This document shows, piece by piece, positions 37,228 to 62,600 of a stretch of DNA of 64,000 nt (position 1 is its first letter; each line of letters starts with the position of its first letter). This stretch comes from Nemopilema nomurai (taxonomy: Eukaryota > Cnidaria > Scyphozoa > Rhizostomeae > Rhizostomatidae). Made by a program: the position numbers and the translations under genes. A model generated the notes under the pieces. It saw only the letters and a program-made list of their open reading frames with translations. It searched no databases and was not told where the DNA came from. The DNA is taken from contig PEDN01001352.1 of NCBI GenBank assembly GCA_003864495.1, forward strand, positions 1,364,001 through 1,428,000, read 5' to 3'.

Positions 37228-38760
37228 ATGCGCAGGTTTTTATCCCTTGAAGAAAAAGTCCAGCTAATAACCTTCATAAAGGAACATAGATTTATCGGTA
37301 TACGACAAATTGCGGAAAATTTGGAATAGGGAAAACGAGGCGCTGACTACGGACCCAAGGGTCCGTGGTTCGAGTCCCTGGCATTACCGAACCTTCACTC
37401 AGAGTGAGGAGAGTTGCCAGCTCTCTGTAATTCCAGGCATAAGGAATCACGAGGTGTGGTCACATCGAGAGGAAGGACCAGGACACTGCTCGATAAGCTT
37501 AAGCTTCTCAGTGTTCTAAAACTACCTTCGGATGCAAGGTAGAAACAAATACAAACAAGTTTCATATTGAAAATAGAAAGTGAGATTATGAAATCTTGGA
37601 AAAGTTCAGCAAACGCAAAGAAGACAAGAACTGCAGAATTTGCTGTTTTGACTGGCTTGGCTGGAAGGTGACGTTAAGGAAGATACTGTTATCTCTTAGT
37701 GTGAACGTAAAGGGAAAAAGTTATGGGTTATGAACTGAAAGATATTTCTAACTTAGACGAAACTGGATTCTTTTGGAAAGCTTTGCCTGAAAAGTCCTTG
37801 TCTCACAAAAGGATGCAAGAACGATGCAAAGGAGGCAAGAAATCAAAGCAAAGGCTGACGGCATTGTTTATTGTGAGTGCATTAGGCGAAAAAGAGATGC
37901 CTATCATCATCGGAAAGAGCGAAAACCCGAGATGCTTCAAAACTTTGTCAAACAAAACACGGCCACATGGAGCGTTCTATTTCAACAACAAAAAGCATGG
38001 ATGAATTCGGAGCTCATGGAAAGAATTTTGCATCGACTCAACAGAACACTTCTGATAAAGCAAAGCATTGACAATGCACCCTGTCATCCCCCTGAGCTAG
38101 AAGGAATGTTTTCAAACAAAACTGTAAAAGTCTTCCCAAAGAATACAACTTCACATTTACAGCCCCTAGATGCTGGAGTAATAAAGAACTTCAAGGTTCA
38201 TTATTGTCAATTTCTGTTGCAACATGTTCTGCCTCGCATCAATGAAAATTGCTATGCTACAGTTGGGAAATCAATTAATGTATTAATTGAAAAATGGGCA
38301 AACGTAAAACAAGAAACAATAAAAAACTGTCTCCGCTTATGCTGCTTTTCAGTCAGCACTCTCCAGGAGCAAATTGAAGATGATGATCCATTATGCGTTC
38401 TTAATAGTATGGTACAGCAAATAGACAAAACAATCACGGCTGAAGAATACCTGAATGCAGATGGAACGGTTCCATTCACCCATTGTTGGATTGACACTGA
38501 AAATGGAAATTGAAGAGTAGAACTCCGAGACAGTGTCAAAGAAGCAGCAAGGGAAAATACGGAGACAGCAGAACAGGCTGAAATCCAGGAAATAAGTTCT
38601 GATGAAGAAAACAATGACTTTGACCCTATTGTGAAAGAGCCAAACATAAAAAGTTTTGGGCAGGTCATAAAAGTAGTTGATGACCTGAAGGATTTTGCGA
38701 TGTCAAGGGATGACACGCAGGTTGGCAAACATGAGGCAAAAGACAATTATATCTTACTTC
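37228..38760 (+). pseudogene. Broken Tigger/pogo-type transposase (DDD superfamily)
   Basis: The fragment at 37228-37329 (MRRFLSLEEKVQLITFIKEH, then GIRQIAENLE) is the CENP-B/Psq-type helix-turn-helix N-terminus and ends at a SINE insertion. After the SINE, remnants of the middle continue, with a stop near 37585. The catalytic core starts at 37723: first Asp in SNLDETGFFWK, second in SIDNAPCHPPE, third in HLQPLDAGVIKNFK, so the triad is present. A one-base frameshift in an A-run near 37990 separates the first Asp (frame ending 38004) from the others (frame ending 38513). A further frameshift near 38515 precedes an acidic C-terminal remnant (EISSDEENNDFDP) to about 38760. The DDE/DDD transposase would cut and paste the element at TA. 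Confidence 0.85.
37337..37557 (+). mobile_element. tRNA-derived SINE, copy 1 (5'-truncated)
   Basis: It starts GAGGCGCTGACTACGGACCC and contains a perfect RNA polymerase III B box, GGTTCGAGTCC. It then has a body with GAGTGAGGAGAGTTGCCAGC, GTGGTCACATCGAGAGGAAG and ACTGCTCGATAAGCTTAAGC, and ends GGTAGAAACAAATACAAAC. It aligns along its length with the reverse-oriented copy at 41198-41446 but lacks that copy's first ~25 bases, including the A box. It interrupts the Tigger-like transposase between the helix-turn-helix and the core. No clear target-site duplication is seen. Confidence 0.8.
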
Positions 38761-38867
38761 ATGATTTAAGTGTCTTTTTACGAAAGGTTGCATTTCTTAT
38801 AATGAAATGATCACTTCAATTATTGTATTCCACTTTCAAGGGACCACTGGACAGGTCAATAGAACTA

Positions 38868-38922
38868 AAGTTTTTAGTAGTTAAGAGTTAAAGTTTTTAG
38901 TAGTAAAGTGTTAAAGTTTTTT
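38868..38922. repeat. Short tandem repeat AAAGTTTTTAGTAGT(T)AA
   Basis: The block AAAGTTTTTAGTAG followed by TTAAGAGTT / TAAAGTGTT is repeated about 2.5 times near the right end of the transposon. Confidence 0.6.
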
Positions 38923-39132
38923 CTGCACAAAGCATGTTTGGCAAAACATTCTACTGTAGTATCCCGAGCTAAAACGTTCCTTTCTTCCTCAGTGTTGTTA
39001 TTTTCTTAACAAGACGCGTTTCTTCGAAGATCTTCTACGTTCGGTGTTAAAAAAGATGACACCTCCATACAGTGGACATCTCTCTGTAACGGACAATTAC
39101 ATTGGTCCTACTGGTGTCCGTTATTTCGAGTA

Positions 39133-39190
39133 CAGTACTTATTCAATAATCCGACCCTCGTTTATCCGGCTTCCAATTATCCGGTCGGTC
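39133..39190. mobile_element. End fragment of a second pogo-like element with TTATCCGG repeats
   Basis: CAGTACTTATTCAATAATCC begins immediately at the right edge of the first element, followed by ACCCTCGTTTATCCGG and AATTATCCGG. The CAGTA start and repeated TTATCCGG words resemble Tigger/pogo inverted-repeat ends. I could not find the matching opposite end before the NAPA start, so only a fragment remains or it shares the neighbouring TA. Confidence 0.4.
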
Positions 39191-39920
39191 CGTAAGAAGG
39201 GGAAAAACATTTATGACGAATTTTCGACATTTTTGATGATATGTTGGGAACGTCTTTCTTCCTTCTTTTTTAAAAAAAATGATAATTTTGTTCTTGCCAA
39301 CATTGGGACACCCTTTACTCATTTTAGCATAATTTGCAAAGAAAGTAAAAATTACAGCTTGAAATTTATTGTGGGGGCCCTGGCTCTGCAATTCCTGTTT
39401 CAGTATGAATTTCTTTGCTATTTTGCGGCAGTAAATTGAAGTAATGGTAGGTAGAAACAAGTGCTCAAAATTCTAAGTGAAACGATATTTGCAAGAAAAA
39501 TGAACACAGCTGTGGAAAATGTATCCGGAGATTTTCCGAAACAGCATCACAAGTGTGTCAGTGGCATCATTTCTTCTATCACCGTGTTCTTGTCAGTTTA
39601 GAAGCTTTTCTCATCACAGCAAGAATGTCTGAGGAAATATAAAAGAGAGTGTGTATCTCTATTGAAAGTAAGCTAGATGTTTGAAGCTTGAGGCATCGAG
39701 CATTCAGCCAAAGATTCATTTACATTCTAATAGTATTCTAAGAGTATTACAGTAGTTTGTAATGTGTGCTTTTAAGATAAACTTTCTCACAAAACCAATC
39801 TTGTTTTTTTATGCTGGTTTCTGCCGTTTTTAGTATATTTTCGCATCTTGACTTGCTTCCGTCAAAATTGCTTTCGATGTCAGGACGAATACGAGGCCGG
39901 GCCGTACGAAACAGTCAGAT
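39191..39920. other. 5' flank of the NAPA gene
   Basis: About 0.7 kb between the transposon end fragments and the NAPA start codon, presumably containing its promoter and 5' UTR. An open frame at 39044-39439 is an accidental translation of transposon ends and flank. Confidence 0.35.
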
Positions 39921-53655
<13,735 letters not shown>

Positions 53656-56600
53656 GTGAGCTTCCTGTGGTATGCATCGAATGACGTGCATGCTATTTAT
53701 GTCATTATGGTAAATCTATTGATTTGGTAAGTTGCACGTGTGGTACATTTTATGCAAGAAAGTCACTTTGAAATGTTTTTGGACCACAAGCGTTTGTGAC
53801 CGCGTATTAAGGGTCTTGTAGTCAATGACAACCATCCAGACACACTCATTTTATTTGCTCTGGAATCTAGTGATGGCGATGTCACACCAATGCTAGAGCC
53901 AAACACCCATCGTTTTACTGTGATTAGAAAGTTAATGCTATCCACGGTAATTGTCAAATAGCAGGGACAATGTTAACGTTGGAAGCTTACTCTGAAACTG
54001 AACCTCAAAGTTAAGTCGACGACGTAATATAGCTTTCGATCTGAATTTATTAAACATCTCAAATTTGAGATCTCCAAGAATAATCAGTCAATTAGTCAAC
54101 CAATCAGTGAATTGGTTAAAAACTTTGTTAATGTGCCAAACAATTTTATCTGTCAAACCAATTGGGGATGCAAAGGAAGAGAGTGTATAGAATTAATTAC
54201 AGTCTATTAAAACTAAAAAACCTCTATGTTCAGTTCCAAAAGAATGTCCATATTTTTATTATTTTTTAATACTTTTATACTGGCAACTTTTAGGCACTTG
54301 CTTGATGTCTTTTAGTTTTTTTATTGTTGTCTTTGACAACCTTACTGAGTCAGTATTGCACGAAAAATGTTTCTAATCTTAAGAAGTTGAGTTTTGGAAC
54401 CAAACGGCTATTTTAATGATACATATCAAGCAATAGCGAACCATTATGATCCACGAGTGAATTGTCATCCATTGTTCAAAGTATTTCTTTTACCAACGCT
54501 CAGCATGCCATAAAAAGGTATGGAGTCATTCCATGCCAAATGAACTAGGGGTCCCACATTGACCACCCCAGATTTGCACCAATTTGTGTTAATTGAATTT
54601 TGGTAGTTACATTTATTTAAGGAAGAATTGCACTAACAGGCTCGAGTCATTTCATTCTTGTTTCAAACCAAATGCACTTTTTGCAAAACATCAACAACAC
54701 AATTGTTGCTGATATGTCTAAGATTATATTACGCAAGGAAAGGTATTTATTTTATCATTTATTGTGCAGTTTCATTTAAAACATCAATTACACCCTTGGT
54801 GCCATTTGTCTTCTCATCAAAGTTTGCTTTCCTCTCAAAAGATCCCTTTGCGGTCTTTATTGTGTGTATTTCTTTTCCTTAGTAGGCATCTCTGTTTTTC
54901 TTATTTGGTTTTGTTGTGTTGGGCCCGTGGACATCTATTTTTCTCCTTTGCAAGACCAGTGAACATTTTATTATACTTTGCTTTGTATCAAAGTGTACCA
55001 CGTTTTTATAACCTATCTAGGCTTGAATCTGCTATGCTGCTCTGTAGGAGGCTAGTTTTCTCTCTTTGACGCCTATGATCTCCAGAAGTGATCGTCTTTG
55101 CAGCAAATCACGTTGTATTTGTCTTCCAAGGAACGCAGACTCATTCAGCTGAAATCTAATGTCACTCTGTGTCAAAGTGAATTTCCTTTTTAGTCTCCCT
55201 GTTATGCCTTCTCTGAATTTTTCTCTTGTTTGAAATTTCAATTATTGATCAGATTGCCATTTTTTCTACTATTACCAGATGTAGTCAACACAAGTTTCAT
55301 GTCTTCTAGTATTTGTTGGTATAAGTTAGTAAGTAACAGTTAGTGGTCCAGTTAGTAACATTTGATCGTTATTCTTCGTTTGATCTCCTTACTCGTTTTG
55401 CGTGTAGAATTTCAACCAGTTGTGATGGGGGTAGTTAGTATGATTTTTAAAGGTTCGAAATTTTTCCCAATTTTTGACCCAGACCTTTTGTCATTGTAAC
55501 CTAGTGTATGTATGATTTTTGGATTCGAAGGCTCTTCGCCGTTCTTGGTCACCCGCTGTTCCTTAATGGGGACAACCCGAGATCTGGCAGCCCTGCTTTC
55601 ATTTTGAATTGATGTTTTCCGATCATTTTCTGTAATCAAGGTGAGCCGGCATCGTTGGATGCGAAACTGGTTTATGATTATTCGGAAGTCACTTAATTTG
55701 GCCGTAAATGCGGCAACTGTAATATAGCTGAAAAAACCAAGTTTTATGCGATTTAAATGTCCATTTTGGGATTAACTCTAATGGCTGAGTGGAATTTAAA
55801 TCCCAATTGCTGATAGGAATTTACAAAGTGTTATTTTCCCAACTAAAGTCTTTAAATACGCCGCATCTTGTAATCTTTAGAGGTTCGATAACTGGAATGA
55901 AAATTTATTCGAAGTTGGTTATTAAGGGAACGGTTTGGCGAAGCAGTTCCAGAAAATAAATATTGCTCTTATAAAAGTCTCCTTTTCCTTCATTTATCAG
56001 TTCAAGCTTATTAATCTATTCCTGCAAACCTGTTTTGAGACCCCTTTGAATTTATGAAGATGGCAATGAAGGGGCTGGTGTTCCTAGACATGGAATCTTT
56101 TTGATTGATAGCCTCTCTTCGCTTTTAAGCCTGAATACCGTCAACTTGAGACTGAGGCCATTCCATAGCTTGCCAAAAATGCATATCTGAACTCCTCTTG
56201 GCACGTACTGCATTAATCTGTACTACGATTAAAGAGTGGTCTCTTGTCAATCGATCTGATGTCGTAGAATTTGGCTTTTGGCAGTTTAACATTTCCGCCT
56301 CCTTCATCTAGATAAGAAACATGCTATTAGCCTATACCATCAGTGGGTAAACAGGTTACCTAATGAAAGCTAGAAGACTAATCGTAGGGCCAGAAGGTCG
56401 ATTGTGAGCCCTCGTTTTGTGGATTTGGTTGGTATTGTTGCCTCTGTTAATGCAGCAAACACCAGATTCTTCCCATGAATCCCGTGTTTAACATGCAAAC
56501 CTGATCCTGGAATTCTGGCATCCTCATCATCCTCCAGATAGTTGCTTAGCAACACAGTAAACGAAAAAGTAATCTCTATCTGTCAGGATTGCTGGTCAGT

Positions 56601-59600
56601 TTGCCTAAAAGGATTTTCAAGCGGGTCTCCAACACCTCTGTTTGGGACGATCAAGAAAAGATTTCCAACAAAAGATACTCCGTGGTGTCTAGCTCAATAA
56701 ATGTCCCATTGATGAATCCTTCGACACATGGCGCAAGCCCTGTTAAAGGACCATACATGCCACTAATCGTTAATATGCTGGGCTAGCCTTTGCCGTAATT
56801 ACTCTGCAGTGGGCTAATTGCGATCAACGCTATTAAAGAGGAATCACGAAAGGGCCCTTTCTGATGATGACTGCTTTGTATAGGAAAGCCATAAGGCCAA
56901 ACGCATTGTCAAGCAGTCACTGTTGCAAACATGATTAAGGACGATTAAGGATCATCCAATCACGGATGAGCCGCTGCTTTTGTTTCCCGTTGTTTGCTCT
57001 GATTCAGCGGGATTGCGAATGATTTGCTTTAGAAGATTTTGACATTGCGCTCCTCTTTCATGGCCGCTGATCCCTAGAGACGGGTATTGGGGATGAAGCG
57101 AATGTAAGGCAAACACTGTTGAAAACGAGTAAAAGCAATTTGTCTGTTTACGAGTTAAATGGCAAATAAATGACCACAGTTCAACTAAAGACTACCGCCA
57201 TCGGTATTGGAATTTATTGTATTGGATAAAGAGAGCTGATAAAATGTTTGTATTTCGTTTCGTCTGAGTGAGAAAACACTGTGGTTGCTATGACCCATCT
57301 GATGGTTCTCAAATACAGGCTCATCTGTTTAGGTGTCACTGTTGGGTGGTCCAGGAACTGTTGTACCTTGTTATCCAACGTTGTACTTATTGCCAGAGCA
57401 TATTGCCTGGAATGGTTCTCGTGCAGGTACTTTGTAATTCATAAAGGTCACATTAATCGAACAGATGTCCCAAAAACTGGCTGGCTTCTAAAACAGCTCT
57501 TGTTTTTGCTGCAAAGTCAAGACCGTGGATATTAATCTGTTTGGGGAGGCTTTATTACCTAAACATTGCTATTTGAAAAACCACAAGCAATTTAGCTACA
57601 AAAACAGTTTTGTAGCTTTGACGCAAAGATTACCTTTTTGTAATAGAAGGAGAATGAACAGAGAGTGCTAAGGTGAAATTTTTTGTATTTTTCAGGGTCT
57701 TTTACATCATGTCGTGTGTATTGTTCCTGGAAGAGGAAATGGGGGCGGGTGCATGTTCTTTCTGCAAGTGGAGATTGAAGGGTGCATTTTTATTCTGTAA
57801 GAGGAAATGGGGTGGTGCATGTTATTTCTGCAAGAGAAAGTGGAGGGGTTCACGTTATTTCTGCAAGAGGGAATAGAGGGTTGCATTTTGATTCTGTAAG
57901 AGGAAACAGAGTGGTGGATGTTATTTCTGTTTGTTTCTATTTTGTGAAATTGAAGGGTGTTTATGAAGATGATCAGGTTCAAGATGGTTTTATAGGAGGT
58001 CGACAGATAGCCGATAATCTCCGAAGGCAACGCCCTTGCTAAATGAGATGCATTTGATTTCCGGTTGCACTACTGCATGCGATGAAAAGCCATTTCAGCC
58101 GCGCGTACTATTCGCTCGGTTCTCGTCTCAAAGTATGAAGAGATCCCATGTGGCTTTAGATCAAGTGAAAAAGCTGTACGGTTGGTCTGCTATCTAGACG
58201 TTATAAGCCTATCAAAATCTAATATTGGTTGGGGTTGAAGTGTTCAAAGATTTAGAACTGATATGGTTCTTATGGTTCTCCTGCCAAGTAGATTACTTCA
58301 GTTTCACGCCACCCGTCTCCACCCTTTGATAGTATCCCTCACGTTACTGCAGTATCTCGAATGATCTAGCTATTGCCCCAATTATTTGTGTTATTTTTGC
58401 TAACTACCGAGATTTCGCCTGTAAATCTGCCTCTTTTTGTGTAGATCCCTTTCCGCATCAAAGCATTTGAAGCCTAAACTGTCTTTTCAAATTTAAAAAG
58501 ATGGGTCGTTTTCTTAGCTTAATGTTTCACGCTGGGAGTTGATTTGAAATGCAGGCATCCCGTAAACACTGAAAGACGTCTATGGCGAGCTTAAAAGGAT
58601 CAAAGTTTTATAAATGAAAACTTTTGAAAAGAGCTGAAAACTGCCTAACAGATTTGATTAGTAAGGTGCTCTGACTGCATAATTTAGTCCTGTCTTTGCG
58701 AGGAGTCTTAATAAACAAAGATGTGAAAGAAAGTAGGGGCCTTTGAAGGTGCCGAAATTAAGGAGCCAAAGAATGGAATCAGGAAGGGGCTTTCATCTAA
58801 GTAAGAAGAGATGGCACCCCTGTTTGGAAAGGCAGGGGCTTGGGCTGGTATACCACTGTAGGTTCTTTTCCAAACGGTTTTTTGGTTTCCTTTTAAGCGG
58901 ATTCTAAACTCCTCTCTGAATTTTGTCAACGCTATATTCCAAGTTCTGGCACATTGCTCTGCTGACCGTATTTCATCCCACCTTAAAAATATGTTCATCT
59001 TGGGAGAATCGTTGGAGAAGACAGGGTGTGGAACCATGGATTTCCAAGGAACCTTGCATTTGACGGATCTGTGTTGGCAAGGCAAGAGCGGGAGCAGTTA
59101 AAAGGGGCACCAAAAATTTTCAGAAATTTGTTATGAGTGCACGCTTCATATAACAATTTACGACTTTTACGTCTGATAAAGGTCCTCTAGTCACATATTA
59201 CAAAAGTCATTTCGAATCATAGAAGTAGTACTTTTGGAGTCTGGACATGATTAATGGTATCTATTTTCAGAGACGGCACCATTGGACCTGGGAGACCTAA
59301 GAATCAGGTCAAAGTGACATAGATGGACCCACCATGGTTTGGTCCGACGGAAAAGAAACCTTTTGAAATCGAGTTTTCGAAAATGGCTAAAGATGCTTCT
59401 CCATGGCTAAAATTTAACAAAATAATTACCATACCACTCAGAATAGACAGTTCGATGATTCAATTGATTTTTTATTTTTAGAAAAAAATTGGGAGGGGAG
59501 GATTCATGCTAAGACTGTGGTGTTGGACGGTGGGGAAAGGAAAAGAGGGTGGCCATTGTTTAGACTGCACATCTCAATGATGCAGAATCGATTGGGTGAC

Positions 59601-62600
59601 TTTTTCTTCCTAAAACCACGTGTGTATCTTCAAGCGATTCCTTTTGGGCAAGCATTTTCGTGCAGCAAAGGTTTCATTTGCAAATGGGGCGGTGCCTGGA
59701 GGCTTCTTTTCTCTTCAAGAAAAATTTTCCATTTTTTACACAGTATTTTAAAGGGGCGCAAAATTTCAAAAAGGGGCGTCATATCAGATTCAGCTCAACG
59801 AAGAGGGGCAATCCCCCACTGGTTGAAGGGGCGATTTCCAGTTGTGGTTTCTGTTATGGCATTTTAGCCACGCTCTCTGGACCTTTTCATACAGGCTTTT
59901 GAGTAATATAAAACTTCCTTTCATATTTTCACCTGAGCAGTCGTTAATTTTGGTGCGGCACTATTCTTGTTTTCTATGTTTTTTTAACACCAATTCTCTA
60001 GTTTTGTGCATCTTCTCTTCTGGACATTATACACCTCTGTATAAGTTACACATTCATTTAACTGCACATTATTGGAACCAAGATTTGCATTCAAGCAAAA
60101 ATTCAGTTAAATAAGTAGAAAGACGTTGAGGTAAACCTCGGCTTGATGGCTACGAAAATCCAATTACGAAGATCGGTAACAATGAATAACCGCTAAAAAT
60201 AGATGGAAATCATTATTTACCTCCACGTAGCTGATACTCACAAGCAAGGGGCGTCGTCTCGTTTTTATCGCACCTGGTATTTGGTTCATGACTTGCGAAA
60301 GTCTATCATGATGTTTTTGTGCATCTATGAAACTTATAATAAAGATAGTAGAAGATGATAGCAAAGACGTGTTTAGTAGCAATTTGTGTTTGCGAAAAAT
60401 TTAGATTTTCGTCTAATGCCGTATCGGGATAATGTTCGACAAATCTGGCGATGTTAAACTTATCCCTTACGGTTTTCTGTGGGAAAAAGGATTAGATTCG
60501 CACACTTGTAAGCATAGCTGATACTTTCTGCAAACTCACTTCTACCTATGTTTATTCTTTGTAAACTTTTCTTTCAATTTGCAGCAAATATCCTCTTTGA
60601 AGAGTTTATGTTTTATTAAACAGACTGGCTGTTTGTTTTGAGGATTTCAGGGTACGGATAAGGGACAATTCAAGCTTTTACCCTGAAGACTATCGGCGAT
60701 GTTTATCAAACTTACCAAGTTTACATAGATTCAATGGATTTTTCGCGCCACGTTCTTGAATCATGCATATTTCATGCCTGAAAAGGCTTTCCGACTGCTT
60801 GTTATTTTCAGGTAGGAATTCTGCTTCTGCAATCAAAAGCCTTGCGTCCAGAGTGGCTCAAGAATTCCCTCAGCTTATTATAGAATGATTTACAGTTGTC
60901 ACTTCGTTTCTATCTTCTTGTGCAAATTTTGCCCCACCCTTTTTGCCATCTTTCTCAAACGAATGTTCAGAATCGTTCTCAACGATTTTTAATTTTCTCC
61001 TTAACGGTATTTAGGCTCAGATTTAAACATGGCGGCGAACAGCTGTAATGCGAACTTATGTATTCAAGTGGACTGTGCCTGTACATTGATGCCAGCTAAG
61101 CATCTTGGGATAAACGTTTGCGTACATTCGATACAGTCCCATGTATTCTAACCATAAGGAAGAAAAATTGACAAATAGATGGATATGTGACTCTGCTATA
61201 ACATTAAATTTTTTTGACTATCTATGGCAAATCGACTTTCAACTGTAAGTGTAACAAATGTTCTTCATAGGCTTCTCAATAGCCACAGACCAACAGTCAA
61301 TATACGGTGAAGCAATTCCCACAAAGGCAGTTAGGCATATAGCGAATGAGAAGATAGGTTCATCACGACAGATAAATAACGGTCTTATTGACACTGGCGC
61401 GAGAACAACTCGCTGTATTTATTTACAGTCTTGCTGAGCACCATATAGTATTTTGAATACATTCTCCGCATCCTTATTAGTGATAGGGCAATGAATAAAT
61501 TAAGAATACGGTTGTAACAATCTTTTTTCAAAATTCGACTCCGTTTGTAGCCATGTTGCTCATAACAATGTCGCAAATCACCAATAGATTTTTGAGACAG
61601 AATTCAATTTTTAAAATTTAATAATACCCCTGAACTTAATAATGCCCCTATAATTTCGAGCCCCCTCTTCCCCTGAATCAATGTATGTGCTTCAAAAGCA
61701 TGCATTTATCATTGATTTCGAGGAGGGGGAGTTATTTCTGGAAGAGAAGAGGAAATATCAACTTTTTGTGTTAAGTCTCCGATTTTTTGTCTGGGGTTTT
61801 AGCTTAAGTTGGATTTCCTCGCAGTTTCTTGCAATTTTAATTTGCTCTCTAAAGTTTTGTGGTATTTATTTGGTTACAAGTTGCTCTTAGCTGTGCATAT
61901 TTCTTTACTTTTCAGTGGTGGTAATGTCTGTTTGATTCCCTACTGTTTTTATTCCCATACAATGGCCTTGTAGCATGTACAATAATCCCAAGGATATTGC
62001 ATCTATGTCTTTTAGTTTGCAGCAGTCAGTAAACTATTGTATAAAATGTGTTTGTGCCGCTTTTACGCTAAAAGAAATATATTACGTGGACAAGATTTGT
62101 TCTCTACGGGCACGCCTCTCACATAGTCTCTGCCTGCTTTCGGCAACCGTATAACCGCAATTTTTGAGAGTGAATTGCCATAGGGTCGCTCAGCCACTTT
62201 CGTAGGTTTTAAAATACGTTTGAGCAAAATATTTCTGTGCGGTACTTTGAAATGTCCAAAAGCGAATACTCTGGGAAAGTTTTTCATGTTAAAAGCGCGT
62301 CCTCGTCCGATGGGTATTGTCTTGGTCCGCCATTCTAACCTATTTGTTTACGAAATTTATATGCTCTTAATTAATTTTTATTTGAAAGATTGTGTTGAAG
62401 GAAGAAAATCTACCTAGCTGCAATAGGGTTGTGATATCAAGTGGTGTTTGTTTTTTTCATCAAAGCGCTACCCATTGTAACCGAACGTTCTTTAGGTTTA
62501 AAGCAGTCATCTTGAATTTCCATGCGATAAAAAGGATAAGCATTGTTGTTTAAACTGGTCTTATGCCTCCTTTTGCCTCATTTAGAACAGTGTATGGAAA

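Larger units (their letters stand above)
35912..39132 (+). mobile_element. Decayed Tigger/pogo-type DNA transposon with accessory HIRAN ORF
   Basis: The left end is TA followed by CAGTGGAACCTCAATCAACG, matching the CAGTGGAACCTC-type termini of Tigger/pogo elements inserted at TA. Just inside are repeated subterminal motifs CAACGGACACCTC and AGCGGACA (35928-36110), the expected transposase-binding repeats. On the right, related inverted motifs lie at 39058-39132, including TGTCCGTTATTTCGAG and ending at CAGTA, but this end is degraded, so the boundary is approximate. Between them are a broken plus-strand transposase (37228-38760), a minus-strand HIRAN ORF (36139-36618) and a SINE inserted into the transposase. 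The element cannot be active as it stands. Confidence 0.75.

Noticed and set aside
37310..37519. 69-codon plus frame and a tRNA-like B box
   Set aside because: This is the SINE body; there is no full cloverleaf, so not called a tRNA gene or a CDS.
38252..38746. 164-codon minus-strand frame
   Set aside because: Antisense shadow of the transposase C-terminus, which matches a known family on plus.
58708..59085. 125-codon minus-strand frame
   Set aside because: No recognisable domain, no splice context; length is possible by chance in a window this size.
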